Notes: generated by a model not told the origin, from the letters alone. A stretch of 64,000 bases of DNA from Calonectria ilicicola (GCA_020809705.1 CP085834.1:4203127-4267126), one strand, 5' to 3'. Shown: positions 37,380 through 48,582, counted from the stretch's first letter. Translations and numbers: made by a program.

Positions 37380-39617
37380 ACTTCAGGATATGTGCTCTCT
37401 TGGGATCGGGTTAATCGCACCCTCAATAACGCAGATAGGCAGAGAAGAAAAGATTCAGTCTGGCTATCAACAGGCCGTAGCTTGGGGATTCCCGGTTGCT
37501 TCTTTGTGATTTGTCACGGTAGACTCTATGGAGTGATGGGTTGGGTCGGACTGAGCTGCTGAAAGGCCGGGAACGCTGAATAATATATGTCGAAGGCAAC
37601 TAGCGGGTCGCAAACAAAACAACAAATTACAAAAGGACGAAGTATAAAAATACGGGAGAAGGAAGCAAGGTTGACGGATACCATAACATGGCGTGATGGT
37701 TAGACATTATCAAGAAAATGGCGTCCTGGAGCGGTATTGCTGTTTCCTCGAGGAAACAGGGCTTGCCGGCTTCGGGTTACTCTGGATTAGGGGTGGCTGT
37801 CCGTGCAGTATTTTTATCGCATAATCCTGACGTAAGAGCAATGATAAGAAAATGAAGAGAACAAGAGTATCAGGAAGATGTTCTGCCCAAGTGTCTTGCC
37901 GTTGAGTGGTGTTCACATGCCCCCACATCGTTGGAACCAAACCGCCCAATCCAAAAACTCGCGAACCAAATCCCCATACTAATTTGGAGAATTGACCGGT
38001 CCATGATTGGTGGGTCTAATTTGATGTCCCACGATAGCGGCGTGGCTTGTTGGCGCCTCTGTCAAAACCAGGGTTCACATGCGGTGCGATGGTCAAAACT
38101 CAGCCCTGTGTTACCAACCGCCAGTCCGTCTCCACTTTATTAATTCTACTGAGGCACTAACACAACGATGTAGGTTGGCGATCAGACCACCCTCCCATGC
38201 TGTTAAATAGACGTGATGGGTTCCTTCTTGCGTACAGGATATTATATTATAGGACCTTGAGAATTAAGCCTCCAGGAAACACTGATGATATGCGGCAGGC
38301 TTTGGTGACCAGTGGTAGACGGCATAGGTTTCAGAATACCAAGCCACACCGTAAGCTAGCAACCGTCATGTGCTGCACCATTCCATTTTGCATATCAACA
38401 GAGGGTTGGTACCCCAAGGTTACTCAAATCTTTCCGTATCGAGATCAATATGCGTTAGCGAGTCTAGGCGACAAATCCCCGTGGGGGCTTTGTGTGCCAA
38501 ATACCTCCCTAGCCTGCCCCTCCAATTAGTGCCACGACGTTTCATGTAGATCTTATTGGAAATGTTCCACTCTAAGGTCAGTTAGTAAATGCCAGAGCAT
38601 CGGAAGATGCCGCTCAGGGTGTTTAGTTGGTTCCAAACGCATCAATCTCCAATTTTTAGAGTCTGAGAGTAGAAAAACACGAGATCAATGGACGGGATCT
38701 GAACAGGGGTGGCTTCGCTTAGCAATGCGCCATGAAGCCTTGACACATTCCGTTGAAGATTCAGGAGCCTGAGCAATCCGGGCATGCTTTGGTCATTCAT
38801 TGGGGTCCTTGTCTTGGTTTTCTGATATACCACAATTCCTCGGATTCCATTTGTCATTGATGAACTCAGCCTGATATTCATTCTTTGCTGCAAGTCAGGC
38901 ATTGCGTTGTGCCATTCCCCGACGCACGTGCATGGATTCCAACAGCACGAGTAAAGAGGTTTTCGTATAAAATCAGCAGTTTTTTTTTTTTTAAAAAAAA
39001 AAGAAGGAGAAAAAACAAAGGCATAATATCTAGCTGCAGATCACATGGTCGTTTTCATCCTGCATGTCAGACACTTTCCAATTTCACCTCAGCCCCGCAT
39101 TTAGGCGTAAGGGTACCCATTTGCATAAATAGGTCCACTACTCACATGACTTCACAAACATGTCTACTATCGGACATCGGGAGGGAGACCTGGGCGCACA
39201 GAAGGATTAATCGCTTCGATGCGTGTGGTATTCACTAACTGCAAGAAATACGAACCTACGACCTTGCCCGGGGAGCCAACACAATCCCCGATGTCCTAAT
39301 TCGTCATCTTACATATCCGCTGTCGATTGGAGCCAAGTCAACAAAAACTGCCATGTGCCTCGTGGTCTGTGAGCCTTACACGTGGTAGTAGGGTCAGCGC
39401 TAACACGTAACTGGGAAAAGGGTTGCTCGAGGATAGAAGCCGAGACCACCCCACCATCTTCTTGACATACTCATACCCTGATTTTCCTCCGTCCAGCGTG
39501 CTATTATCTGGTCCATATGCGTGTGTGTTGTATTTACGTCTTGCGGGCATATAGTCTCTGCTAACCTCTCTTTGGAGTAAAAAGACGTGCTGGGCTATTT
39601 AGATGTGACAGGGTAAA
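37380..39617. other. Intergenic region
   Basis: Normal GC content with only short, motif-free ORFs on both strands (for example 38,197-38,529 plus and 38,642-38,902 minus). A T-run followed by an A-run lies at about 38,980-39,002. GGTTCGTATTTC on the minus strand near 39,257 resembles a tRNA T-arm but no tRNA fold could be drawn. I see no supported gene. Confidence 0.5.
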
Positions 39618-39757
39618 TGTAAGGATCCGTACTTCCCATTACGTCAATTAGCCCGTCAGGCCAAAAGATAAGTCAATAATCGCAATGCTTGCAATTACAG
39701 GTACGGATAACAGCTATTAAATAGGGTCTCGTGCGCCCAGTTGCACAGGTCGTAACA
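39618..39757 (-). repeat. 140-bp LTR, 3' copy
   Basis: Direct repeat of 39,973-40,112. A third copy, inverted, is at 45,314-45,453 and differs at one base. Confidence 0.9.
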
Positions 39758-39972
39758 CGATGTCTCCCCTCCAATGGGCATGCCCTCAGGCCCTATTGCC
39801 TCTCATTGGTTCACTGCGCTGATAAGGATAACCAAGCCTTATCATCTTGCGCCACACATAGCTGCCTTACCCCAACTAGCCACAGCGGGGCCTAGTTTGA
39901 GCCAGCGTTGAATTCCTTGTCAAAGCATGTGACCCTGGAATCGAACTTATGACCCACAGTATGCGATTATCG

Positions 39973-40112
39973 TGTAAGGATCCGTACTTCCCATTACGTC
40001 AATTAGCCCGTCAGGCCAAAAGATAAGTCAATAATCGCAATGCTTGCAATTACAGGTACGGATAACAGCTATTAAATAGGGTCTCGTGCGCCCAGTTGCA
40101 CAGGTCGTAACA
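39973..40112 (-). repeat. 140-bp LTR, 5' copy
   Basis: Appears identical to 39,618-39,757, so the insertion is recent. No AT-type mutation is visible. Confidence 0.9.
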
Positions 40113-40599
40113 GTAAACACCATATGCATAATGGCCCCACACGGACCCTCTTAGCTAGACCTCACGTGCGGCGTCCACTCAAGAGAGGGACAAGCTTCAG
40201 TCTTGACATAATATGACCTGCCTATTATCTTGCCCAGCTAGTGGCCTCATACTTCCCAGTGCTATACCGACCCCATTAAATGTATATATTAAATTAATGA
40301 ATAATAACTATAATATTTAGTATCGATACATATCCTTATACATGTATTAGGCTAGGACTTATACATATTACAACCTGAACAACCATAACGCCTAAGACTA
40401 ATATAGTATAACAATTCGCTAAACCTTAAAAATACACTACAGGAGCAAAAAGAATAGTTAAAATAAATTCAAACCAAAACCTTTCATCGGAATTTTTATA
40501 TTAAAACCTTGGTCATTGTCTTACAGGGTGCCCTAGTGTTTTGTATAATGCAATGTTTTTCTTTTCCTAATATCTTCTTTTCCCTTTTTCTCAGTTCTT
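40113..40599. other. Intergenic, moderately AT-rich
   Basis: No ORF or repeat recognised between the miniature LTR element and the minus-strand coding remnant. Confidence 0.5.
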
Positions 40600-41179
40600 C
40601 CCAATCGGATTATTCTTTTTTGTCCGATGACATGTGCGTGTTGTAGGCTTATTTGAAGGATCAGTTAGTTGAAGAGAACTTGAATTAAATTTGGACGATA
40701 AATTATCAGAAGCCGGAGCCAAATCCACTGTAATCACATTAAGCTTTCGTGCCGGTGATGGTGCTTGATTGCTAGACGATGGGGCAGTGACCGATACAAA
40801 AATATTCTCCAGGCTATCATCAGAGAGTATCCCAACTGAAGATAAATTGGAACCCTTGCTTGCAAGCGGTTCTTCTAGTCGTGGCTTTTTGAGGGTGTCT
40901 TGTCTATGTTGATGTCCTATCGACTGATTGAGGATTGTGTAAGTTCCAAGGTAGTGTTGAGTGTTCCCTTTTGTGGAGTGGATGCAGGCGTGGCTAGGTG
41001 GGATGGTTGGTCGGCTTTTCCTGTACCAGAAGATGTAAACATTCCAAATTGCGGTAATCCAAGTATTTAATCATCCATTCCCATTCCTTCGAAGCCAACG
41101 GGTTCAGATTAAGTGGCCGTAGCTCCATGAGAATCCAAATTACTGTGGTCCACACACGGACCTTCAAGCACTGTGTCAT
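40600..41179 (-). pseudogene. Minus-strand coding remnant, unidentified
   Basis: From about 40,915 down to 40,600 the minus strand has an open stretch of about 100 codons, Ser/Pro/Lys-rich with natural-looking composition (for example S-S-V-G-I-L-S-D-D-S-L-E-N), ending at a stop. Upstream, in another frame, 40,994-41,179 reads E-W-E-W-M-I-K-Y-L-D-Y-R-N-L-E. Together they look like the C-terminal part of one gene broken by frameshifts. I recognise no family. Confidence 0.35.
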
Positions 41180-42029
41180 GCCAATTAGAAGACTTTAGCA
41201 GCGACGCCGATTCAGAAAACGACCTGCTCGTTACCAAAGAAAACAACCCTTTGATGCCATCTCTTTCTTGCGACCATCGCGCTTTTCACGACGGAAAGGT
41301 AACATTGGATATTATCCTTAGCATGACAAACAGCGTGCCACCAGGTCAATGGCCAGTTAACGTATTAAATCTATATATCATGCTAGTGGATGTACCCAGT
41401 CTGCCTGAAAAATTACCTTGCAGTGACCTTTTATATGGACGACCATAGTGGAATATACCCCCTATTGATTCAAAGACAGAAACTATTGCAGACCAAAATT
41501 ACCACGGCAGCAATGATCCAAATCTTACCTGTGGCCGCCAAGTCTCCTTTCGTCTGCAAATGAAGGATCTAATCCGTTGTTATATATTTCCATTAGCTGC
41601 ATGGCATGTATTGGTGAGTGGCACGAAAACAACGAATAGTCTTACCGGCCTTACTATTTACTGGTCATATATTCTCTCCACTCGATTTCTCGAGATGCAA
41701 GGTCGGGAGTGCAGTAATGCATAGATCGTTTACTACCCCAAGAACAGTGCTTTGGGCACCCCATGATAGATCTTCAAGGGGATTCGCCTGCAGTTGTTGG
41801 ATGGCTATGTGCGCTTCTTATTCCTGATTTGGGTTGGCATCCCAAAGACAATGGGCCCCTACCGCTGTGGACGGCTTCTCTGAGCAGAGGTACTGCTCTG
41901 ATTCTTATTGTACTACCGCAGTCCGCAACGAAGCTACTCTAAGCCCCTACTTCTTCTGAAGCTACGGAACTCTTGATTGGATTATATATTCTATTTGGTT
42001 TGGAGATAGATCAAGATAATGCGTGGGAA
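41180..42029. other. Unassigned stretch
   Basis: A 91-codon plus-strand ORF (41,173-41,448) begins in the end of the minus-strand remnant and has no motif. The rest, up to the WD40 remnant, shows no continuous frame. Confidence 0.4.
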
Positions 42030-42490
42030 TTATTACTACCCTATAAAGCAGTATTTCTGGATTGGTGGCCATCTCGGCCGATGGCCAGCGGCTTGCATCG
42101 GGCTCGTACGATAATATGGTCAAGGTCTGGGATGCGATAACAGACTCGTGCGTGAAGATACTCGAGATTGATCGGGTGATTACCGACCTTTCATTTGATC
42201 CGATGACAAACTCGCTCCTCTCTACCGACATTGACTTTTGCACCTGGATCTCCCGGCTCTACCACCTGTCATTAATAATCAGTTGATTGGTGTAATGTCA
42301 CGGGGTATTCGCTACTCTAGCTGGGTTATAAGCACCCACGGTGTATGGATTTTAAATGATGGAATGGGCATGATATGATCCCCCTCGGAGTATCGAGTGT
42401 ATCGACCCACTGTGGTGGGATCAACAGTCGCTATCGGCTGCCGTTCAGGTCGTGTGCTGATGATGAAGTTCTCTTGGAGCGGAGGCAGAT
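42030..42490 (+). pseudogene. C-terminal remnant of a WD40-repeat (NLR-like) protein
   Basis: A plus-strand segment with one clear WD40 repeat: V-A-I-S-A-D-G-Q-R-L-A-S-G-S-Y-D, then V-K-V-W-D (42,068-42,140). It continues in broken frames to S-P-S-E-Y-R and G-S-T-V-A-I-G-C-R-S-G-R-V-L (about 42,380-42,460). That ending matches the C-terminus of fungal NACHT-WD40 proteins (NLR-like, HET-E/NWD type), in which a P-P-E-Y-R...V-A-I-G-C-x-S-G-R-V motif closes the propeller. Only one blade plus the tail is present, and the NACHT and effector parts are missing. It is a dead fragment, possibly left by recombination within a multi-copy family. Confidence 0.65.
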
Positions 42491-42977
42491 ATGATTACCT
42501 CCTTGGCTACTAGCAGCTCTTTTCCGGTTTTCAATAGTGATTTATGTAGTTGGTTATGTTTGCTTTGGAACCAGGAAGTCTGGCTAGCAACTACTCCTAA
42601 TTTAGCTAGCTAGCTCTATATTCACTAAACTTTGAATGTGCTATTAGGAAAGGCTAGCTTTATTTGTTTCTCTTTTACTTCCTTTTCACTTTGATCTCGG
42701 AGGGTTGTAAGAGCCGAATGAAATTTATATTGGAAGGGCCCTATAAACCTAGCTGACGGTAAGTATTACCACGCCAAGATGATGCTGCTTGTTGATTTGA
42801 CCTAAATTATTTTTGGGTTGGATTGTTAAGAGAGACTGGTATTAAAGCAGTTTATAAAATGAGTCTGTTAGAGTATCTGTATTAGAATGCAGGGTTACCT
42901 GCTAGGTTAATTAAGCTGGCTTTACTAGGGCTTAGGCTCTTATCTTTTTTATAAAGAGATAGTATTTTAATTTATAT
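42491..42977. other. Intergenic
   Basis: No gene visible; composition becomes AT-rich toward the LTR cluster. Confidence 0.5.
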
Positions 42978-43179
42978 TGTTATGACCCAAACAAGGATGC
43001 TCCACCAAGGACAGGCAACACATGACCCAAGGGACAAGACCCACTTACCCTATACCTATAACCAGCCAATTAGATATGCTCACCTATTGCTAAGACTAAT
43101 CACTAGTATAAGCACTAGCTTACCTAAGTAATTATAGGAAGTATATTATAACCAATGAATAGATTAGAATATATATAAT
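42978..43179 (+). repeat. LTR fragment of a Gypsy C-related family
   Basis: Starts TGTTATGACCCAAACAAGG, like the TGTTATGACCC start of the Gypsy C LTR but then diverging. It keeps ACTTACCCTATA and ATAACCAGCCAAT at the expected spacing. It stops where the next LTR begins, so it is a truncated or nested copy. Confidence 0.6.
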
Positions 43180-43268
43180 TGTTATGACCCATGACACACC
43201 TAGGCGGTCTGCAAAGGCAGAACAAACACTTACCTACCCTATAGCCCCACACCAACCAATAAGGAAGC
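43180..43268 (+). repeat. Gypsy C LTR 5' fragment
   Basis: 89 bp matching the first part of the 395-bp LTR (TGTTATGACCCATGACAC to AATAAGGAAGC) with little mutation. It is cut exactly where an inverted LTR begins. Confidence 0.75.
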
Positions 43269-43682
43269 TATAACGGTCTGGTTAATTCCCAACTTAATGA
43301 ATTAATCAGAATGAAGGGTTTATTGTTAGTAGGATGGTTAGGTGTGTTATAGTAAATAAAGTAATAGAAGTATTATATTAGATAATAGTTAATTATAATT
43401 AAAGTAATTAAATTATATTAAAAGTTAGTTAATATTAGTTATAAGGGTAGATTTTATTTTATCTATATATTATTATTTAATAAATATTTATTATATTAGT
43501 TTTATTTAATATATTAGTAATTTAGGTATTAATTATAAAGTAATTATTAATATTATAAGTAATTATTAATATTATAAGTAATTATTTATAAGTACTTTTT
43601 TATTAGTTAGTATAGGGTTATAAGGTAAGTGAATATTGGTTCTATTATCTTTAATTATTTAGATGTATTATAGATTATAATA
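43269..43682 (-). repeat. Gypsy C-family LTR, inverted, RIP-mutated
   Basis: 414 bp in minus orientation, from TATAACGGTCTGG (element end) to GATTATAATA (element start). The left end is nearly unmutated and the rest is AT-converted. It is longer than 395 bp, partly because of a local TATTAATAAGTAATTAT-type duplication near 43,545-43,585. Confidence 0.75.
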
Positions 43683-43876
43683 TAATATTCTTTCTTTATT
43701 AGTCTTATTCTTAAGGCTTATTAAGTTAATCTTATATATAAGTTTCTTATTTTTAATCTTTAAAATATTTTCTAATTATACCTTATAATCTAGGTAATTC
43801 TAAATTATATCTTTATATTAATATTTAAGTCTAGCTTATTAATTTAACTAACTTTAAAATCATATTATATTCTTTT
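43683..43876. other. AT-rich spacer between opposed LTRs
   Basis: Nothing identifiable; probably mutated transposon DNA. Confidence 0.4.
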
Positions 43877-45025
43877 TATTATGACCCATGACACGCCTAG
43901 GCGGTCAAAGACAGTAGAACCGATATTCGCTTACCTTATAGCCCTATATCAACTAATAAGGAAGTGCTTATAAACAATTATCTATAATATTAGTAATTAT
44001 TTTATAATTAATACATTAATTATTAATATATTAGATAGAATTAATATAGTGAGTGTTTATTAAATAATAGTATATAAATAGATTAGAATCTGCCCTTATA
44101 GTTAATATTAATTAATTTTTAATATAATTTAATTATTTTAATTATAATTAATTATTATTTAATATAATATTTTTATTATTTTACTTATTATAATATACTT
44201 AACTATCTTATTAATAATAAACCTTTTATTCTAATTGATTTATTAAGTTAAGAATTAATTAGATTATTATATATTAAAAGCTCTTATTTAATTAATTATT
44301 TATATTAATAATTAAATAATAATAATATTTAAAAAAACCCTACTACCACTACTCCTTTTAATAATATTAAATTAATTATAAAATTATAATAAATTAAGAA
44401 GAAATTTATAAATATATAAGCCTAATTTAAAATAAAAGAAACTAGAATTATTATAATTAAAGAAAATAAAAGTAAAGATATTAATAAAATTTTAAGACCT
44501 CTAATCCTAGAACCCTTTTTAGAAAAAACTATTAATATAGTCCCCTTTTTTATTTAAATAAAAGAATACTTTTACTTCTTTTTAATCCAACTTATAACTC
44601 TTAAAATCTAAGTATTATATATTAAAATCTTTCTTTAAAAAAATATAAAAATATAAATTAAATTTATTATAAAAGATTATTTAAAAAATAAGAATAATAT
44701 TAATTAAATTAAAGAAATTTAAAAAATCTTTAAAAATTAAGAAAATTTTAAAATTATTATTAAAGATAATTTTAATATAATTAATATAAAATAATAAATT
44801 ATAAATTAATTATATAAGCTTAAATAAATAAAATCTTATAGCTAATATTTAGCTAAATTTAAAAGAATTATAATATAAATAGCTTAGGATAATAATATAC
44901 TAATAGAACTTTATTATAAAAACTTAAAGGGCAAAGTTAAAAATAAAATTTATAAAAAAGACCAATTAAAAAAAGTCTTAAAATATATCAAAAATACTAT
45001 TAAAATTAATAAAAAATAATTTAAT
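43877..45025 (+). mobile_element. 5' fragment of a Gypsy C-family element (LTR plus partial gag), RIP-mutated
   Basis: LTR 43,877-44,271 has the same 395-bp length as the intact element, starting TATTATGACCCATGACACG. The leader and gag follow colinearly to 45,025, where the match ends at the position equal to about 56,780 of Gypsy C. Gag is unreadable: start, Gln and Trp codons are converted. The outer 60 bp of the LTR is unmutated, whereas the gag part has lost nearly all G. Confidence 0.8.
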
Positions 45026-45313
45026 TAATAGTAGGGAGTAAACAAGAGATTCAAGGTAGGGTTACGGTTAGAAAAACGACTTATTCTAGGCTTGAAATAT
45101 AATCTATCTAGGTTTCCATTCCTGGCAGACTTTTAAACCTAGGTTTGAAAGATATACTAGTCCAATTTCTAGTTAATTTTTAAACCTAGGTTTACAATAC
45201 TACCCTCAATCTTATAACCTTGAATCTCCAACTATTTCTAAACCTAGGTTTAAACTATTACTAAGGTCCAGGCACTTAAGATTTAATACATACCTCAAGG
45301 CTATAACACCCCC
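45026..45313. other. Spacer with three AAACCTAGGTTT palindromes
   Basis: The 12-bp palindrome AAACCTAGGTTT occurs at 45,135-45,146, 45,182-45,193 and 45,240-45,251, with related half-sites nearby (CTAGGTTTCC at about 45,109). Spacing is 47 and 58 bp. No gene. Confidence 0.6.
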
Positions 45314-45453
45314 TGTTACGACCTGTGCAACCGGGCGCACGAGACCCTATTTAATAGCTGTTATCCGTACCTGTAATTGCAAGCATTGCGATTATTGACT
45401 TATCTTTTGGCCTGACGGGCTAATTGACGTAATGGGAAGTACGGATCCTTACA
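45314..45453 (+). repeat. Solo 140-bp LTR of the miniature element
   Basis: Inverted copy of 39,618-39,757 with one difference in 140 bp (G for A next to the GCGCCC block). Flanks are CCCCC and CCCCT, a probable 5-bp duplication with one later change. No interior is attached, so it arose by LTR-LTR recombination or is a solo remnant. Confidence 0.85.
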
Positions 45454-46119
45454 CCCCTCCCCTTCTAAAATATCAGACCTACAACCACAATAGAGACCAA
45501 ATAAATCCCATCTGCCTAGCTGTATAACTACTTTGATCTCTAGAAAAAGAGCCTAGTACTGCCCGCTGTGAGTTGGCTCGCAATGATAGTGCAAGTGGTA
45601 ATACCAGAAACAAAAGAGCAGATATTTACCCTTTGATTTACTTACTATTGCCAGTCGAACTATTAAGGCAAGTATAAAATAGAATAAAGTAAAGAAAACT
45701 CAGGAAAAGGAGTGAACAAGTCTTGATTTTACAGTTTCTACTCCAAGACCTCGATATTCGCGTGGCGCACGTAAGTAATCACAACACGTCGCGTCTCATT
45801 ATTATGAATATCCAGATATAGTCTAGTCTGACGCGTCGCATGTTTGTTACCAATCAATTTCCATAACCTAATCACACTTGCTCTATATGCTATGAATACC
45901 ATGTCTTATATTTGCTTTGTATACTACTCTGTGGCTGACCCACTTGCTTGGGTATACCTGGTAAAATAATACATACTGGGTGGACTGGGAATTGTCTCCT
46001 GATGGCGGATAAAGTTCATTGCGAAGTGTCATCATAACTTTTCTTATATTAATCCCATTTCTCGACAAACCAGTGTACATACAACCATTACATTATATAA
46101 GAGTACTACAAAACTCAGA
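45454..46119. other. Upstream region of the ParB-like gene
   Basis: Normal composition with no ORF of interest. TATATAAG at 46,094-46,101 lies 19 bp before the ATG and could be a core promoter element, although that is close for a TATA box. Confidence 0.4.
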
Positions 46120-48582
46120 ATGACCGCCAGAAAACGAACAGGGGACCACCAACCAGATCACCAGTCTGGCCGTTCCAAAAGGACCGCTAGGAACGCTCTT
46201 GGTGATACAGAATCTACCCTGGAGCTAGCTGAGCCATATCGTATTATCACAGCACGAATGCCAATCCATGCTCTTACACCTAAATGGAGTATTGATAGTG
46301 AGAATCGCCGAGTGGATCCAAAGCAAGTTCAGAGGCTCCTTAGCATCTTCAAAGAGGAAGGTATTAAACGGACCACAAGGGAGAACCACATCTTACTCTT
46401 GACAACTCATGAAGATATATCCTTGATGAAGAGACATCTACACGTTCATCAAGAAGCGACAGTCGCTAGCTCAGGGGAAATGTTCTACTTTGACGATTGG
46501 CTTTCTGTTCATAATGGAAAAAAAGTCGAGATAATGGCTGGCCAGCACCGAGTTCAGGCATTGCAGTTGTACGGCCAGCAATCAGAGTTTGATGAGGAAG
46601 AAATGTGGTGGACATGCAGTTTTTATGACCAAAGTAAGTCTATTTTAGATACTTACTGCACCCTATTTCTATATTAATATAAAGTATTTTTATCTATTGT
46701 ATGCATGCATACTAATGCAATTTGAATATAGATACTCTACCAATGGATTTAAATATTCAGCTCCGCTTCAACCGAAAAGGCACAGTTATGGAGGATAATC
46801 ACGGCCAAATATGGACCCAGATTGTTGCTGCATCAATGATCAATGAAAAGTTGTTACACGAGGATAAGTGCGATATTCTGAAAAAAGAGATTGCGCAAGT
46901 TCTTCAGTGGAGTGGTGATGTTCAGCGAATTGCGACCATATGGAGAAATAAGCGGTGGAGGGAGAAGACTACTGAGTGGTGTAAAACCTGGCTTGGCAGA
47001 GATACCTTTAAGATCTCTTCTTGGTACTGGATGATCAGTAAAAGAATAGATGACGTAAGTTTGAGGCTGAATTCTTTCCATTACTGCATTTATTACTAAT
47101 TGTGTTTAAATTCTAGTACTGGTTCTCTGCCTTTCGAACCGTTTTGCAGACCCTTTACCAGCTACACTCAGATGCAATACAAAAGGTGTCTGGTGATGAC
47201 TGGAAAGAAATGGCTAAGGCACTGCCAGCAGACCGTACAAAGAAGCAGATTCAAGAATTATTCTATCCGAGGAAGAAAAAGAGCACATCAACAAAACCTC
47301 CGAACGTCAATCAAAGTTTCTCATCGAGTTCAATGCCCAGGAGTATTGGGATGTTTATGAACGCATCATGAAAACTCCTAAACTACAGTTTCTTGACATT
47401 CACACGATCCTAGAATTATCACCAAATCAAGGCAATATCTTAGGCGATGTCATGAAGCATGTTGTATCTTGGCTGAACCCAAGCCCCACTTCCGTGACCA
47501 ATCTACGCGACAATCAGAAGCCAGCATTACGGAAGGACTTGGTCCCCGCCCTGCAACATTGCTCGGCTCAATTTGTGCGATCGAGAGAGAAGCATCTTCT
47601 ATATAGCTTGCCCTTGGAAGAATCGCCTGAATCGCCTAGATCGCCGTCTGAGACCGCCTCGGCTCTCCTACAGCACGAGATAATCGATTTTACCCGACTT
47701 CACATTAAGGCCTTCAGGGCGCCGGCGATGAAGGCCTACTTAGAGCAGAGCTGGGATATTGACGGCGACAATAATACGTACGCTACACGCTTTTTAGCTG
47801 ATGAGATATGGGCAGGACTATTGGGGATTGTTCGCCAATATAAAGGTGATGACTTCAAACTGGAGTGGACCTCATCCAACAACAAGGTCTGTCGTATCGA
47901 CCAGCACCAAACAACACGGTCTAAGATAGCTTCCGACTATGCTCAAGACCTTACTAGTTTTCTAAAGGGTATACCTGAGTTTTCACAGCTTTTGGAGACA
48001 AGCTCTTCCTCATTTCAATCAGCATTATCCCAGTGGTTTTCTCAGCAAAACGGGCTTGGGTGGAATGCAACAGCTCTAACAGCAGCGACAGCGACGGTCT
48101 CGAGCAGTGGACCTATCGTAGCGCCACGTGAGTATGCGGTCAACGCAGAGGCGGCTGATGTGACCGAAGGCAGGACCGGACCTAGCAGAACCTGCAGGAG
48201 TAAAAGCCGGCCACCTGGGGATGATGATACGCACACATCAATATTAGCTCCCAACGAAAACGCAGGGATTGATGACGACAGCAGCAACAACCAGCCTCCA
48301 CGACGCCTGCTACCCTCGGCGTCAATAGGTCAGGGCCGACATATGGAGGAGGAATCGGCACCGCCACATGACCAGTCTCTAAGTCAAGCCAAAACTCGAG
48401 TAAGCTTGACAAGGGGGTTATCAGTAGGGGCCACAGAATCAACAAAAGCAACAAAAGAAACAAAAGCAATAAAAGCGAGAGGAGCAGAGCCAACATCAGC
48501 ACCGACACCCACAACAATGCCATCAACATCGAGGAGGCTTCGAGCATCCTGGGCAAATGGAATACAAGCAGGTAGTAAATAG
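46120..48582 (+). CDS. ParB-like domain protein, three exons, one frameshift in the assembly
   Basis: Model: exons 46,120-46,633, 46,732-47,054 and 47,117-48,582, about 767 aa. Introns of 98 and 62 bp have GTAAGT donors and TACTAAT branch sites. Exon 3 needs one extra base: the frame breaks at the A-run 47,276-47,280, and adding one base there joins two well-behaved frames. The N-terminal domain looks ParB/Srx-like: R-V-D-P-K-Q-V-Q-R-L-L (residues about 64-74) and I-M-A-G-Q-H-R-V-Q-A-L (138-148), where G-x-H-R is the family's nucleotide-binding box, followed by W-W-T-C-x-F-Y-D. A helical middle region and a disordered Ser/Thr/Lys-rich tail (from about residue 590) follow. ParB-like folds can be CTPases or nucleases; which applies is unknown. 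It lies 0.5 kb upstream of another same-strand gene, both walled in by repeats, like accessory cargo. Confidence is high for the gene, moderate for the domain. Confidence 0.72.

Larger units (their letters stand above)
39618..40112 (-). mobile_element. Miniature LTR element (TRIM-like), complete
   Basis: 495 bp: two 140-bp direct repeats with no difference that I can find (39,618-39,757 and 39,973-40,112), each TGTAAGG...GTAACA, around a 215-bp non-coding interior. Perfect 5-bp duplication GTAAA on both sides (39,613-39,617 and 40,113-40,117). On the minus strand the interior ends GGAGGGGAGACATCG directly before the LTR start TGTTACGACC. This is a polypurine tract and edge nearly the same as that of Gypsy C (AGAGGGGGGACATCG then TGTTATGACC), which sets the orientation as minus. 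It has no ORF, so it must have been mobilised by another element's proteins. Confidence 0.85.

Noticed and set aside
39230..39340. tRNA-like segment (GGTTCG on the minus strand)
   Set aside because: T-loop resemblance only; the arms do not pair and no anticodon arm could be drawn.
39930..39972. B-box-like GTTCGATTCC in the miniature LTR element, suggesting a SINE
   Set aside because: No A box at the right distance and flanking 140-bp direct LTRs with TSD explain the element better.
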